A DNA stretch of 64,000 nucleotides from Calonectria ilicicola (lineage: Eukaryota; Ascomycota; Sordariomycetes; Hypocreales; Nectriaceae). Below, one piece after another: positions 11,535-26,262 of this stretch (positions are counted from its first letter, which is position 1; each line of letters starts with the position of its first letter). The position numbers and the translations under genes were made by a program. The notes beneath the pieces were generated by a model. The model did not search any database. It worked only from the letters and a program-made list of their open reading frames with translations, and was not told the DNA's origin. The DNA is taken from positions 4,588,001 through 4,652,000 of the forward strand of contig CP085827.1 of NCBI GenBank assembly GCA_020809705.1. Reading direction: 5' to 3'.

Positions 11535-14500
11535 GTTGGCGGTATGTGTGAGTGATGGAGGTTCAAAGTGTTGGCGGTAGTGTGAAGTGGTAATGATGAT
11601 GATGGTATTGGTATTGGACGACTGAGTCGTTGTTGGAATTAGCCGGCTGGTCGAGGTGGGTTGCTGGTTGGTATATATGATGAAGAATTAAAAAGAGTAG
11701 ACGAAGAATGTAGGTGATGGTCAAAGTCTTATACACAGCGCACACAGTAGAATAGTAATGTTGCGAACAGGTCGAGCGATGAAGATTGGAGATGGGAATG
11801 AATCGATTTGGGAGGGAGGTGAGGTGATGAAATATCCGCGAGGACAGGATGGGGCTGATGGGGCCCAGTGAATGGCATGAAGCGTAATGTATGGGGAAAA
11901 GCAAAGTCGTGACATGGGGGGTGAGGTACCAACCTTACCACCCTGACGACAAACTTTCTCGATCTGCTGCTAGGATGCCGCTGTTGAGATAGATGGGCGG
12001 GCCAAGGATGGGGCAGGCGGCGCTTTCTGCTAGGGTATGGGGGTGAACAGGGCATGGTGGGAGTGGGTGTAGAAGGGTGTGTAGATACCAAGGGGAGTGC
12101 ATGGAGGGTGTGAGTATGTCAAGGTTGGTGGGCGGGATTGTAATTTTTTGGGGGGCATGGAGATGCAAGGTAAACGTACCAAGGAGGAAGGCTGGCAGGA
12201 TATTGGACTGCATCCGGCCTGTCGACGAGTGACAAGCTGGATGGGCTTGATCATGGCGTCGTGGTTGGCCAACTGAATTCGATGCGCGGCGCTGGAGGGG
12301 AACGTTCGCCGGATGCGATGGCAGTGGACGATGGCCGATTGAACGACCCATCATCATCTCGCTCACACCCAACAGCTACCTCTACAGCAGTGGGAGTAGC
12401 GGCAGCGGGTTAGTCCCCCTCCCTCTCTCACCCTCACCCTCTTCTTCTTCTTCTTCTTCCTCTCTCCCTCGAGCTCCCTCATGATGCCCCTCCCTCACGG
12501 CTCCTGTATGTATGTACTGTACGGGGTGTGTGTCCCAGTCAACGCTCCATCAATGAGTGCTATGGGCGGCTCGCTGCCCCGGATGCAGTGAGACTAGTGC
12601 CACGGACGGGCCAGGACCGCAAGGTCTCAGAGCTGCCTGCACTTGCACCGCCCGGGAGACTGGTGCGAGACGCACTGAAGACAGTCCGGCGGGCTTCCCG
12701 GGCGTCGCCGGCGCCCCATCCAAACTCCTAACAGGTGAAGCAACGTGAGGAAACAAAACAAAAGGCGCCTGCCAATATCGTAGCCGTCAACGGGAATCGT
12801 AATGGTCTCGGTTCCAGGCCCACGGCTCGCGACCGAGCACCCAGCTGCTGCTAGCTTGACTTGACCTGTCCACAACGCGTCTGCCACTTTGCTTGGATTC
12901 CTCGCACAGCGGGCTTGAGTCGGGCAGCCACTCACACTCACCCGCTCTGCCGTCTGTCCCTCAATTCCCCATTTGACTATTCAATGTGATGTCGAGATGC
13001 AGCAGCCGGCTCGGTGGGTCGCCTGCGTCTGCGAGGGAAATCACCGTCGTCAAATCCGGTCTTGTCAGCCATGAGGCAGCATAGTGGAGTGGCAGCTTGT
13101 CACTGTCGGTCGGTCCATTCTGGCCGGACCTTGCCGTATACCAAGCCACCAGCCTACGCCTCATCCAGCGTCTCTGTAGCCCCTCGCTTGTTTTTTTTTT
13201 TAGCTTCTGACCTGCTCTCGTCGACTCCGAGTCAAGCAGTGTGATTGATGTCAAAGCAGAGTTTGATCTGGTTCTCGTCGATAACGCCGTCTAGCTTCGC
13301 TGTTGCTTAATCCGTCCATCTCTCTGAATATCGGTCCATTTGTCGGCCTACAGCCGGTCCACCAAGGCTCCAGGCGAGATCCCACGATTGACTCTTGCGC
13401 GGCCTTGAGTTTCGTCCACCCCTTGATCTTGCTTGAATGCCCCAGAGCCACGGTCGGACCATGGACAGGAGGCTGTTGAAACTGTAGTCGAGCGGACGGA
13501 TGGGGGAGGGCAACAATCGTGGATCATGTGTGAGCTTGTTCCAAAGTGCCCAGTGGTCGCCGTTGCGGCCTCGCATCCTCATTCACCGTCACCATCGCCG
13601 CCAGCGTCAGCGCCATCGCGCGGTGCAGGCCTAGCTGGGGTCGGGGACCGGGGCCGGGGGTCGAGGCAGGGCGATCATCGTCAACGGGTGGCTGCTGGCT
13701 TGAGCCACCTGGTTGGGATCGTCGTGCCCTCAGGCGGATCTGTGGAAGCGCTTTCCGCTTCCGCTTCAATCGCCAGGCTTGTCGGTTGGGGCGCTGGATG
13801 GACAGGCCAGACAGGCCTTGTAGGCAGGTATTCTTGGCACGGTCTGCGCTCCGTTGGTGGAATGCTCACCCGCACCAGGAAGCCAGAGAGGTACGCCATC
13901 GTTGGCACCGTGTACATACAATGCACCTATTGTGCCAAAGGTAACGTGCCAAACCTGACTCGCCTTGCACGCCACGGTAAAAATGAGGCCTATCGCCAAC
14001 CCGTGAAGGACAATCACGATGTCATTTTCAAGCTTCAAACCCCAGGCCCTGTCCATTTGTCCTTCGTGCCACGCCGTGGTATGCAGGCTGGGGCGCCCAG
14101 CCTGTGACGAACACTGGGCTCAGTAAGATGATGCTGGAAGGGATGCCACCGTCTCGTCTCGTCCGCCATCTCGGGAGCCAGCAGCAACTCAGGTGTAGCA
14201 GGTGTAGCAGGCGTGGCGGATGGCAGTTTTCCGGTGAGGAGGTTGAAATGCACAGCATGGCGCTGTCACTTTGCTCCAGAGCCCGAAACTGACATTTAGA
14301 GCTACAACCCTAACACACACTCCTCTGCAGTAGTTTGCCTGTGGGCAAATCGCAGCCAACGATATTGACAAATTGCCCGACATGGAAAACACAGACACGG
14401 CATGGCGGAGCCCTTGTCGATGCAGCACAAGCAAGCACAAACACCAACGCACACTTTGCACGCCCCCCCTTCACCCTCCCCAGAGGCTTGTCTCATGTCT

Positions 14501-15688
14501 CATGTCCCATTGTAATCTCACCCCACCCGCCCTCCCGCTCTGTGACACGCCCTGGTTCCGGCACGAGTCAACCACAGGGATCGCCGGGCGACCAGATGAC
14601 GCTGCTGCCAATAGTCTGCATCTCCGCCCCGGCGGTAATGGACCCTCCTACCCGAGGGCCCCTACGGCCCCTAAAAGCAAAAACCGTTGTGGCGTCAGGC
14701 TCCCTCAAGCCCTAGGCCAACCTTGGACAGGCCAAGCGAGCCCGGCAACGGTTTTTCAGCTCAGCTCAGCTCAGCCCGCTTCTCCCAGTTGGGCTGTCTG
14801 TGCTGGCCACAACTGGGTCACGGCACCGTGGTCCAATCCGGATCCGTTATCCCCTGCTCTGCGCTTCAGCCGGCTTGTCTGTTGTTGGCGCCTAGTTCAA
14901 GACACCTCTAACTCTTCCCGGGAGCTCTCATGACTGCCACTGACGGGTAACGGGCGGCTCATTTGTCCATCAATGCCGCAGGACGACGCCAGCTTCTGTG
15001 AGGAGCCAGTGGGGAGCTGCACTTTGCCTCAATGTTGCTATCGAGCGTCAGCAGACCAATCAAAGTCCTCCCGTCCTGCCTACTTGCTTGTGCTCTGTAT
15101 CCTTTTCAAGCAGGGAGCCCATGGTCCTTCAAGTGTAGTGTAGTAGTGTAGTAGTGTAGCAGTGTAGGGTAGTGCAGTGTATCATGTCAGTACGTATGTA
15201 GCAATGGTGATAGGACCAGCCCATCAACCAAGAGTACCGACGTACTTCCATGCCTACTTCCCTGCAGTACTTATCTAGGTAACTAGCAACTCAGGGTATC
15301 TAATACTTAAAAGACAAGGTCATGTAACTCGCGTTATTCTTCAAAATCCCATCCCAGACATGATCTCTAGTCATGTGTGAGCTTTCTATCCACCCTCTCT
15401 ACTTGAATCAAAGGGCCATTATAGAAGCAAGCAAATAAGCAAGCAAACAGACAAGCAAGCAATGAATCGAAGAATCCATCACGTCCACCAAGCTTGGTCC
15501 AATCCATACACGCCAAACTCCCTCCCCTCTCCACGCAAGTAGAGAAAGGTTTCCTCATCATCCGTCGTCTAGTTCTCCCATTCATCCCTTCATCCTGTAC
15601 GCACTATATCATCACGATCGTGGTAGATGTGGCAGAGCAACCAAGAGAATCTTCAGTCCATCCCCTTATGCTGTCATCAACTTGGCAT
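11535..15688. promoter_or_regulatory. 4.2 kb upstream region of flbD / downstream of the OGT-like gene
   Basis: No gene is recognised. This should hold the flbD promoter and leader (transcribed leftward) and the 3' UTR of the OGT-like gene. A TATATA lies near 11675, about 140 bp upstream of the flbD ATG. A strong plus-strand CT tract with (TTC)n lies at about 12417-12480; such tracts normally sit just upstream of fungal start sites, but here on the strand opposite to flbD. Simple repeats are present near 15132-15182 and 15431-15465. Confidence 0.5.
15132..15182. repeat. Degenerate GTGTAGTA repeat
   Basis: An imperfect tandem array of GTGTAG/GTAGTA units over about 50 bp. It lies in non-coding DNA downstream of the OGT-like gene. 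A second short AAGCAAGC-type array follows near 15431-15465. Confidence 0.85.
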
Positions 15689-18600
15689 TTAAAGGTGGAT
15701 ATCTCCGCTCTCTCCAGCGACCCAACGTCGCCAAGCCTCCTCGTACGCCATTTCCAGATCGGAAACCCAACGCCGAGTATCAAAGAGTCCGCAGTGCCAT
15801 CGCTCATTCCAGAGCATCTTTCGCATCTCGGCCAATCGGCCACGACCCTCGCCGTATCCGCCATCTGCTATGGTATAACTGAGCCCACTTGCCAATCGGA
15901 CAGCCCTCTGCTCATATTCTGACTCGTTACTAGCAATGAGCTCGGTAGCGGCTTGCTGGCCTATAGGGGATTTAGGAAGTGCCCCCTTGAGAATCGATGC
16001 TGCCATTCGGGAACACATCTTGTAAGGGTAGCGGGGAAGTGTGAGGAGCGGCGTACTTGACCACAAGACGTCTGCAGCAGTGGTATGTGCGTTGCATTCC
16101 GGGGTATCTAGAAAGATATCACACACTCTTGCGCGTGAGATATGTTGGCTTTTGGGTGCGACGTCTGTGAAGATGAGACGGCTGGCAACTTCAGAGCCAG
16201 CCCACGCTTTCGCTGTGCGCCGTAGGTTCTGCTCTCCAAGCTCGGGAAATCTCAGTAGCCAGAGAATCGCTTTGGGCACCTGGGCTAAAATTCGTAGCCA
16301 TGATCGGAAAGTCGTGGGTTCAATCTATATTTCGTTAGCAATCGCGCATGTAGATCGCCAGGCGACAGAGCAGCTTGCCTTGTATAGTTGGTTAAAGTTT
16401 CCCATAATAATGACATCGTCGGGTAGGGTTGGGAACAATTCCTTGCGCATTTTCCATCGACGACGCTGCTCCTCTTCCCATGTCACCTGCCGCTCGCCTG
16501 CTTCAGATGATTGGGCGTGATCGCAGCAGAAGAAAGTATCGCGACAGAAAATGATGTTCTCAGAATACATCCAATCACCTCCCTCGCCCTCAGTGTCATC
16601 GTTGAACACATCCTCTACCCCGACTCTGGAACGCCAGGGCCGAAGCGTCTCTGGCGGAATTGCTGTGCTATCTGCGAGGATATAATCACACCACTCCGCG
16701 CCCAGTGTCCCTGCGAACCCCATAAAAGACATCTGTATAGGAGCTGGACGTGCGGCAAAAATTTCGTTCCTGGCTCCTCTAGTGTAACCGTTTAGATTGA
16801 CGAGGATATGGATCTCATCCTTCACGATCTGCTCAACCAACTTGTCCGATGGCCAACTACTAACGTCCCTGAATACGGGAGCTTCTCGCTCGATTTGTTG
16901 ACGATGAACGGACTTGTCGCTAGCTGTGGTAGCATAACAAAAGGCCCGAGCACGCTGTGGGTTGTGGAGTCCGAAGACGGATTGCATCCTAATAATATGG
17001 TTAGCATAACCACCTCATAATTAAGGGGGAAAGGCATACAAGTGAGCCAATGGATGGTTGTTGAAGTCTGAAGACAGATAGCCCACATTCAATTGAGGAC
17101 TTGGGGGCGGAGGGGGCGGGTATACTGTTGAGGGTATCCATGGCAGACGAAGGGTTGAGCAAGAAATTCGAACCGCGTTGCGTTGTGAGATGACTCGAAT
17201 GTCTCTGGCGGAGAGTGGACATGTAAACGTGTGAAACGGGAGAACAGTGGGAGCTGATGGAACACTTAGGCTAGGAGGAAGCCGCGGTCGCGAGTATGGT
17301 GTGCCCATTTCGGCGCCAAGAACATAGCGATCGCGGTACCATTTTCGTTGCATGGCCTGAGTTGCGCGCTCCACAAGACGAACAATACGTGAGCCTTCCC
17401 AAGGCCTCCCAGCCCAGTCACGTAGTGCTTTTTCGGACTGGAAAGAGCTCATTGAGAGGTGGATTTTCATTTGTTCAATCAAGGCTGAGATAGTCTTGTC
17501 CTCGAGAACACCTAGCCCCCATTGCGATGCTTCGTTGAGTTGTTTGCCAATTATGTGAACAACCTGGCTGGTAAGTCCACTCTCGCGCCCCACGGATTGC
17601 GCATCAACCAAGAGCCCTCGGTCGTCAACGTGCCAGCGATCATATTTTCCAGACTGAAGGATGACCCCACCACGGCCTCTCCAGTCACAGACCGAATTCA
17701 AGGCGGTGGATAAACCACATACCGCTTCGGCAAAGTCCGGGTTGGAGTTGACGGCACGTTTGTAATATGTGATGGCATCGTTGATACGGCCCCTGTCCTT
17801 GACTGCATTGGCCAAGTTTGTAAGTGCAATATCGAAAGTCCCATCGCATGAAACAGCCTGTTCGTACATTTGGATAGCCAAATCTAGTTGTCCAATGTCC
17901 TTCAGGAGACTTCCAAGGTTTGTATGCAAGTGGACATGTTTGGGGTCCAGCCGCAATCCATAGTGATAATAAGCCAAGGCTAAAGCAAGACCACTGCCAG
18001 GTATAATGCCAGGGATGTTCGGTTGAGGAAACATCTCGATATTTTGCACCTGAGAGTTGGAGGTGGCTTGTTGCACCCCTGCAAGCAGGATTCCAACGTT
18101 GTTTGCTGTTGAAGGGCTTTCCTGGAGAGATAACGAAAGGTAGTAGAGTGCCAAAATATCCTCTACGCCCGAGGGGCGCCGCAGAACATGTGGGCTCGCA
18201 CTTCCAGTCGACAAAGCATCTTGAAAGATTTTAGCAAGCGATAGTAGAGAATTGCTGGTTGTTTGCACCGCAGCACGTTTCGCAGTGCCTTCGGACACAT
18301 AACGCAGACCTGGTAGTTCGCCGGTCCCACCAAACACGAGATGCGCTGTGTGACGAGCTCTTTCAGGCGGCAGTAATAAAGGCTGGTGAGGCCGGTGGCG
18401 GTGGTTATGGGGAGCGGATGCTGGCTCTTGAGGGGATAGAACTGTTTGTATGCGACGAACAAGATCCTGGATGCCAGTCATTCGACGACCAAGACTGATC
18501 AAAACCGCCTCTTCAAAGGCTTCTGATGCTCCTCGAACTTCTTTTAGGCTGTAAAGCATGGTTCCTTTGGCATGGATGAGGGCAAGTATTCGGCCATTCT

Positions 18601-20502
18601 CAGACCCCGGAATAGCATAGCCGCTTGACCCAAAACCTGGGGTTTCTGCTTCGCCTCGTTGAGGAGCAACTTTAGGATGCTGCGCCTGTTTCAAGTCAGC
18701 ATTTCGGAAATTATGAGAAACGGTGGTTCCAGAAAAGGTTTCTTGGGTGTTATCGGTGGTTGGTAACCGGGTTGGATGCATGAGTCCAGTTGGAGAAAGC
18801 CTCAATGCCTGCTGGACGTAGTCAATGATCTCGATAGCCTCTCTGCTTCGCTGTTTGTATAGAAGCCCGACAAGATGCTCGGCGGCTTCCAAGTAGCTGG
18901 GTTGTACTCTGACGGCTCTGATCCAGTGTTGCTCGGCCTCATTTTGGCGGTTGAGGCAATACAGTGCGGCAGCCATATTTGTGATTGCCTCGACGTGACT
19001 GCGACAGAGTCAGACACCATGGAACAGCCACTTGACAGTTCACCTGGGACAAGTCTTTACCTCGAGTCAAGAGTAATGATCCTCGAGAACCATTCCAATG
19101 CTTCTTCATATTGTTCCATTCCATAATGCAGGCATCCTCCGAGTAAAATTCCGTCGATCCAGTTCCAGCCGCTTTGTTCGCAAAGGTTGTTGAGCATTTC
19201 GAGTGATGATTTTGCCATGGCGAAGATCGATATCTTGGCTCCAGAAAAAGATGGATTGAATGATCCTATGGACTGGGTTGCTGCATGATTCACCATGTGG
19301 TAGTTTGGTCCAGGGCGTCTATCCGAGTACCCTGAGGTGGAGCCTCCTACGCTGGCATCCAATGTCTTCAAAAAAGGCTTCGGGTGTTTGGGATATACCA
19401 ACAGCTTCGCTGATGCACCGAGGGCAGTGTTCATTTTTGAGTTTGGTGATCTTCTTGATGCTTGTAGGTACGCAATCAGATCCATGTAGCTCCTGTGAGC
19501 TTGTGATAGCACCTTATCACGAAATCCCTGCTGCTGGGCCCCATAACCAGGAGGGTGCGGGTGATGCTGGGCATTTCTCATATCACGACTTAAGCCATCG
19601 ACGTTTGTTCGTGCGGGGAGTGAGATGTTGAAGGAAGCATCTTGTTCAAGTGCGCCATCAAAAGGTGGGCGTTGCAGATATTCGGAGCCACCCGAGTGGG
19701 TTGGGAGTCCAAAATCTCGCTGGGTTGATCTGGGCAAGTTTGTTGCACAAGGGTGGATGGAGCTTCCATGATTCCAGGGCGAAGGCGTGATTTGCATAGG
19801 TATTTGTCCAAATGGTAGAGAATCGTTCATCACTACTGGGGGTGGACAAAAAGCGCGAACGTTGTATTCGTTTGCTCGTAAGAGCGGTTGATAGAGGCTA
19901 GGAAACATCCCCGAGGCGTCAAAGTATGACGCAGGATGTGGCTGTCGGCCAGAGGGGATGGTATTGTGGACGCCTGGTTGGAAGGCGCCGGGATGCAGTG
20001 ACATATCGTTGTGAACTGCCCATGGCACACCGCCAGGGTGAATGTGTCTGCCATCATCATCAAGTCCCAAGCCGTTGGGGGAAGAGGATTGTTGATGGTT
20101 GGTGGTCAGACCATGTGCGCGCTGCGAAAGGGCCGGCGGGGCTGTCGGAAGGAAGGGCGTCGATGTCACAGATCTTGGTAGTACCAAGTGTTTTAATGGT
20201 GGTGGGCCATGCGAGAGAGGAGTAGGCGATCCATCGTAACCAGCGTCAACGGTGCCGTTTGGAGTCTTTCGGCGGAGATGGTGTTCGGGATGTGACGGGT
20301 AAAGGGAACTTGAGGATGCGGGGGGGCGTCGCTGCGATTGAGAGGTTCGGATAGGGAACGATCGCGGATACAAGAGTGCACCATCGCGTGGATAGGGATT
20401 GTTCGCCAACGCAGCGTCGTTGATTGGGAAGGGGGCGAAGACATCGATATTCGATGGGGGCGGCGTCACCGCGGGAGGGGGCATCTGGAGGAGAGGCAAC
20501 AT
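15689..20502 (-). CDS. O-GlcNAc transferase-like protein (TPR + GT41)
   Basis: Four exons: 20502-19061, 18998-17040, 16988-16379, 16324-15689; 1548 residues. Introns are 62, 51 and 54 nt. The third uses a GC donor (GCAAGC) with branch TTGCTAAC and acceptor ATATAG. The first ~470 residues are Pro/Ser/His-rich low complexity. A tetratricopeptide superhelix follows, for example ALAYYHYGLRLDPKHVHLHT and AITYYKRAVNSNPDFAEA. The C-terminal half is the GT41 catalytic domain: SSDFNNHPLAHLMQS contains the histidine equivalent to human H498 (here about H1129), then GYTRGARNEIFAARPAPIQ and GFAGTLG. FNQLYK holds the UDP-contacting lysine (about K1337), and DTPECNAHTT follows. It is predicted to add N-acetylglucosamine to Ser/Thr of nucleocytoplasmic proteins using UDP-GlcNAc. 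Start chosen at MLPLLQ; an in-frame ATG lies 48 nt upstream. Confidence 0.9.
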
Positions 20503-21795
20503 GACAACGGGGTATCTGAGAGAACAAACAAAAGCGGGGAATCCAAACAAGACAACGCTGGTAGATGATGGTCGTGCATGGCCTGCTGGTCAGGGAGCAT
20601 GGCTAAAAGAAAGTCGTCACTGTGGGATGATGAAGCCGATGTTCAGGTTTGCTGACGGTCATTTGGGGTTGGCTGCACGGGAGAGAACAAGGTCAACGCC
20701 AAAACACCGCCGCCACCAGGGCAGCAGGAATCTCTCTGTGCCTGTTCCAGCCTGGCAAGCCGTCCGTCTTCGAGGATAGCTGCCACAGGATCAGCCTAGG
20801 TGCTGGCGCAGTTCAAGAAGCAGCGTCGGAACGGTCGGTGAAGTGGAGCCCAAGTTTCGCATCAGAAGCGGGAGCTCGCCGCCATGCTCTTGGAGGTGGA
20901 ATCCGTAGTGCAAGGTGGTACCTTAGGTAGATTAGTGGAGTTGAAAGTGTGAACGAAGGCCGGTAGGCACGGAGGCGGGCGAGGCTCCACCTGGAGAACG
21001 GCATCGCTGAGGTAAGGCGCCTGGCGCGACGTGCCGCGTTGCAATGGTTGGCAGGCAGAGAGTACGTACCACTGCCTAAAATATTACACGCCAAACATTC
21101 ATTGAGCCTGAGGCAAATGGCGATCGAACGTTCAGGAACGCTTTGACAATTCGCGCAGAAGTAAACCATTGTCAATCCATTGCCAATGACGCTACAGCTC
21201 CATTTCAAGAGGCGTGTGCGCTTTCTCAATAGGTTCAAGCGTGCATATGTGCAGGGTTCATCATAACTTATTTCCGGGGCGTGCATCACAATTCCATCAA
21301 TTAAAACCAAGGCCACCCAGTTAACAAAGAGAACGTTTATGAACTGGGTTTGGCTGGTACTCTACTACTCTTGCCAAGGCTACAGACACAGCAATTGGTC
21401 GCAGATTCGCTACATTCCCAGGACGTCGGGCGACGATCAAAGCGCGAATATTGGCGACATTCCCAGACAAGCAAGCTACCAACTTCTAATCGGTTACGAG
21501 AATAATTCCTAATTAAAGCTTAGGGCTGGCTCAAGATGTAAGCCGTTTTGATGGACCTCGGCATTCATGGCGGCAAGGTGCCAGAATGCCGCGGTGAGTA
21601 TAGGGCTCAGAACAATTCATCTCCCTTGCACAAAAATAGAAATATACCACGGGAAAGCTTGGTACATCTCAGAGTGAGTCAAGGGTCGGGGTTTAGTCAT
21701 TGGCATTTCACACAACATTGTACACCGGCACTGTAGGAACCTAGTTTCAGGGGGGGTATAGCACTTCATTCTTTTTTCTTCTAAGTGCAACTTTT
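20503..21795. promoter_or_regulatory. 1.3 kb upstream region of the OGT-like gene
   Basis: It holds the promoter and leader of the leftward OGT-like gene and the 3' UTR of the leftward RPL12 gene. No coding frame is supported, and I see no clear TATA box close to the start codon. Confidence 0.45.
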
Positions 21796-22443
21796 TTACT
21801 CCTCGGGGACTGTGACTTAGGTTAGAGGTGCAGTTTTAAGTGAAGGTGCAAAACTTACTGTCAATCTCGCCGCTGTCGATGGCCTCAATGACAGCCTGGG
21901 GGGGCTTGCCATCAACCTGGCATCCAACACTGTAGGCAGTACCCAGGATCTCCTTGACGGTACCCTTGAGTTCCTTGGCGAAAGACTTGAATCGCATGGT
22001 GCGGGCGATCTCAATGATCTCGTCGAGGCTGACAGACTTGTTGTGCTTGATGTTCTTCTCCTTCTTGCGGTCACGCGGGGGCTCCTTGAGAGCCTTGATG
22101 ATGAGGGACGAGGCGGTAGGAACAACGGAAACAGCAGCCTGACGGTTCTGGATGGTGAGCTTGACAGTTACGCGCAAGCCTTTCTATTTTAGATGTTAGT
22201 CAAGCTCCGCAAAATGTTCGGTGTTGTTTACGAACCCAGTCACCGGTAGCCTTGGCGATATCTTCTCCGACCTTCTTGGGCGACAAACCCAGAGGACCAA
22301 TCTTGGGAGCGAGAGCAGAGGAGGCACCGACCTCACCACCAGTGGCGCGGAGGTGGATCACCTTGACCTCATTGGGATCGAACTTGGGAGCTGAAAAGAG
22401 TGTCAGCAGAAATCATGCGTAGATATCTCGACTACTTACGCAT
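21796..22443 (-). CDS. RPL12: 60S ribosomal protein L12 (uL11)
   Basis: Four coding exons: 22443-22440 (ATG plus one base), 22390-22236, 22183-21859 and 21809-21796. They join to 165 residues, the usual eukaryotic L12 length. Recognisable parts are PPKFDP at the N-terminus, [38 protein letters not shown] and a C-terminus GEIDIPEE. L12 is part of the ribosomal stalk base that binds the GTPase-associated centre of 25S rRNA. The last exon contributes only IPEE. Without splicing its 49-nt intron (GTAAGT...CACAG) the protein would end in a spurious KFCTFT tail. A donor GTTCGT in intron 2 is required by the protein sequence. Very short first exons are typical of fungal ribosomal-protein genes. Confidence 0.97.
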
Positions 22444-22990
22444 TTTGAAGTGTTTTGGATCGGCAGAGGCTCGTGGTTTGCGTACCGGGCGGGATTGACG
22501 AAGGGGGGTAAAGAGGGAAAGGGAAAAGTTCACCAGTTCACAGAATATTAAGATAAAAAAAGAAGTGTGTGCCCCACCAAACTGCCCTAAAGGCCAGGTT
22601 CCGATTGCAGGGGGAGGGGCTATATTCTTGCAGCCTCAGGCAAAAGGATTTTATGTATCACGTGATAAAGGATTCTGCGAGAAGCTTGTCAGTCGCATGA
22701 AAAGTGAGTTGGCTCACGTCTATTGCTGTTCTACACATCTCTGTAAACCTCTCCCAGTACGTTTAGGACGCCGGGGTTTGGATCTATTACCTCCTTGTCT
22801 CCGATTTACTACTTGCGCGACCGGGCTGACACTTTCTGGCCAAGTCTTGATGCAGAAAGAAAAATCCTCTGATCTCATATTATATAGCCAGCATCACAAC
22901 GTCATTCAGAGCTTGGTTTCTCGCAGGTTTCTTGGAGATTGAACCGCAAAGATGCCATCCCAAATCACAAAACCCATATTTTAGATTGTA
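22444..22990. promoter_or_regulatory. RPL12 promoter / SEC23 3' region
   Basis: 547 bp between the RPL12 start and the SEC23 stop, both genes reading leftward. On the transcribed strand the 60 bp before the RPL12 ATG are CT-rich (complement of a GGGAAAGGGAAAAG tract near 22510-22535), as in highly expressed fungal genes. No ORF is supported. Confidence 0.5.

Positions 22991-26262
<3,272 letters not shown>

Noticed and set aside
14306..14314. AACCCTAAC (and AACCCTAAG near 5915) as a possible telomerase-RNA template
   Set aside because: About 1.5 telomere repeats in a gene-free region is suggestive, but 8-9-mers like this are expected by chance in 64 kb and I could see no supporting RNA fold or 3'-end splice signal.
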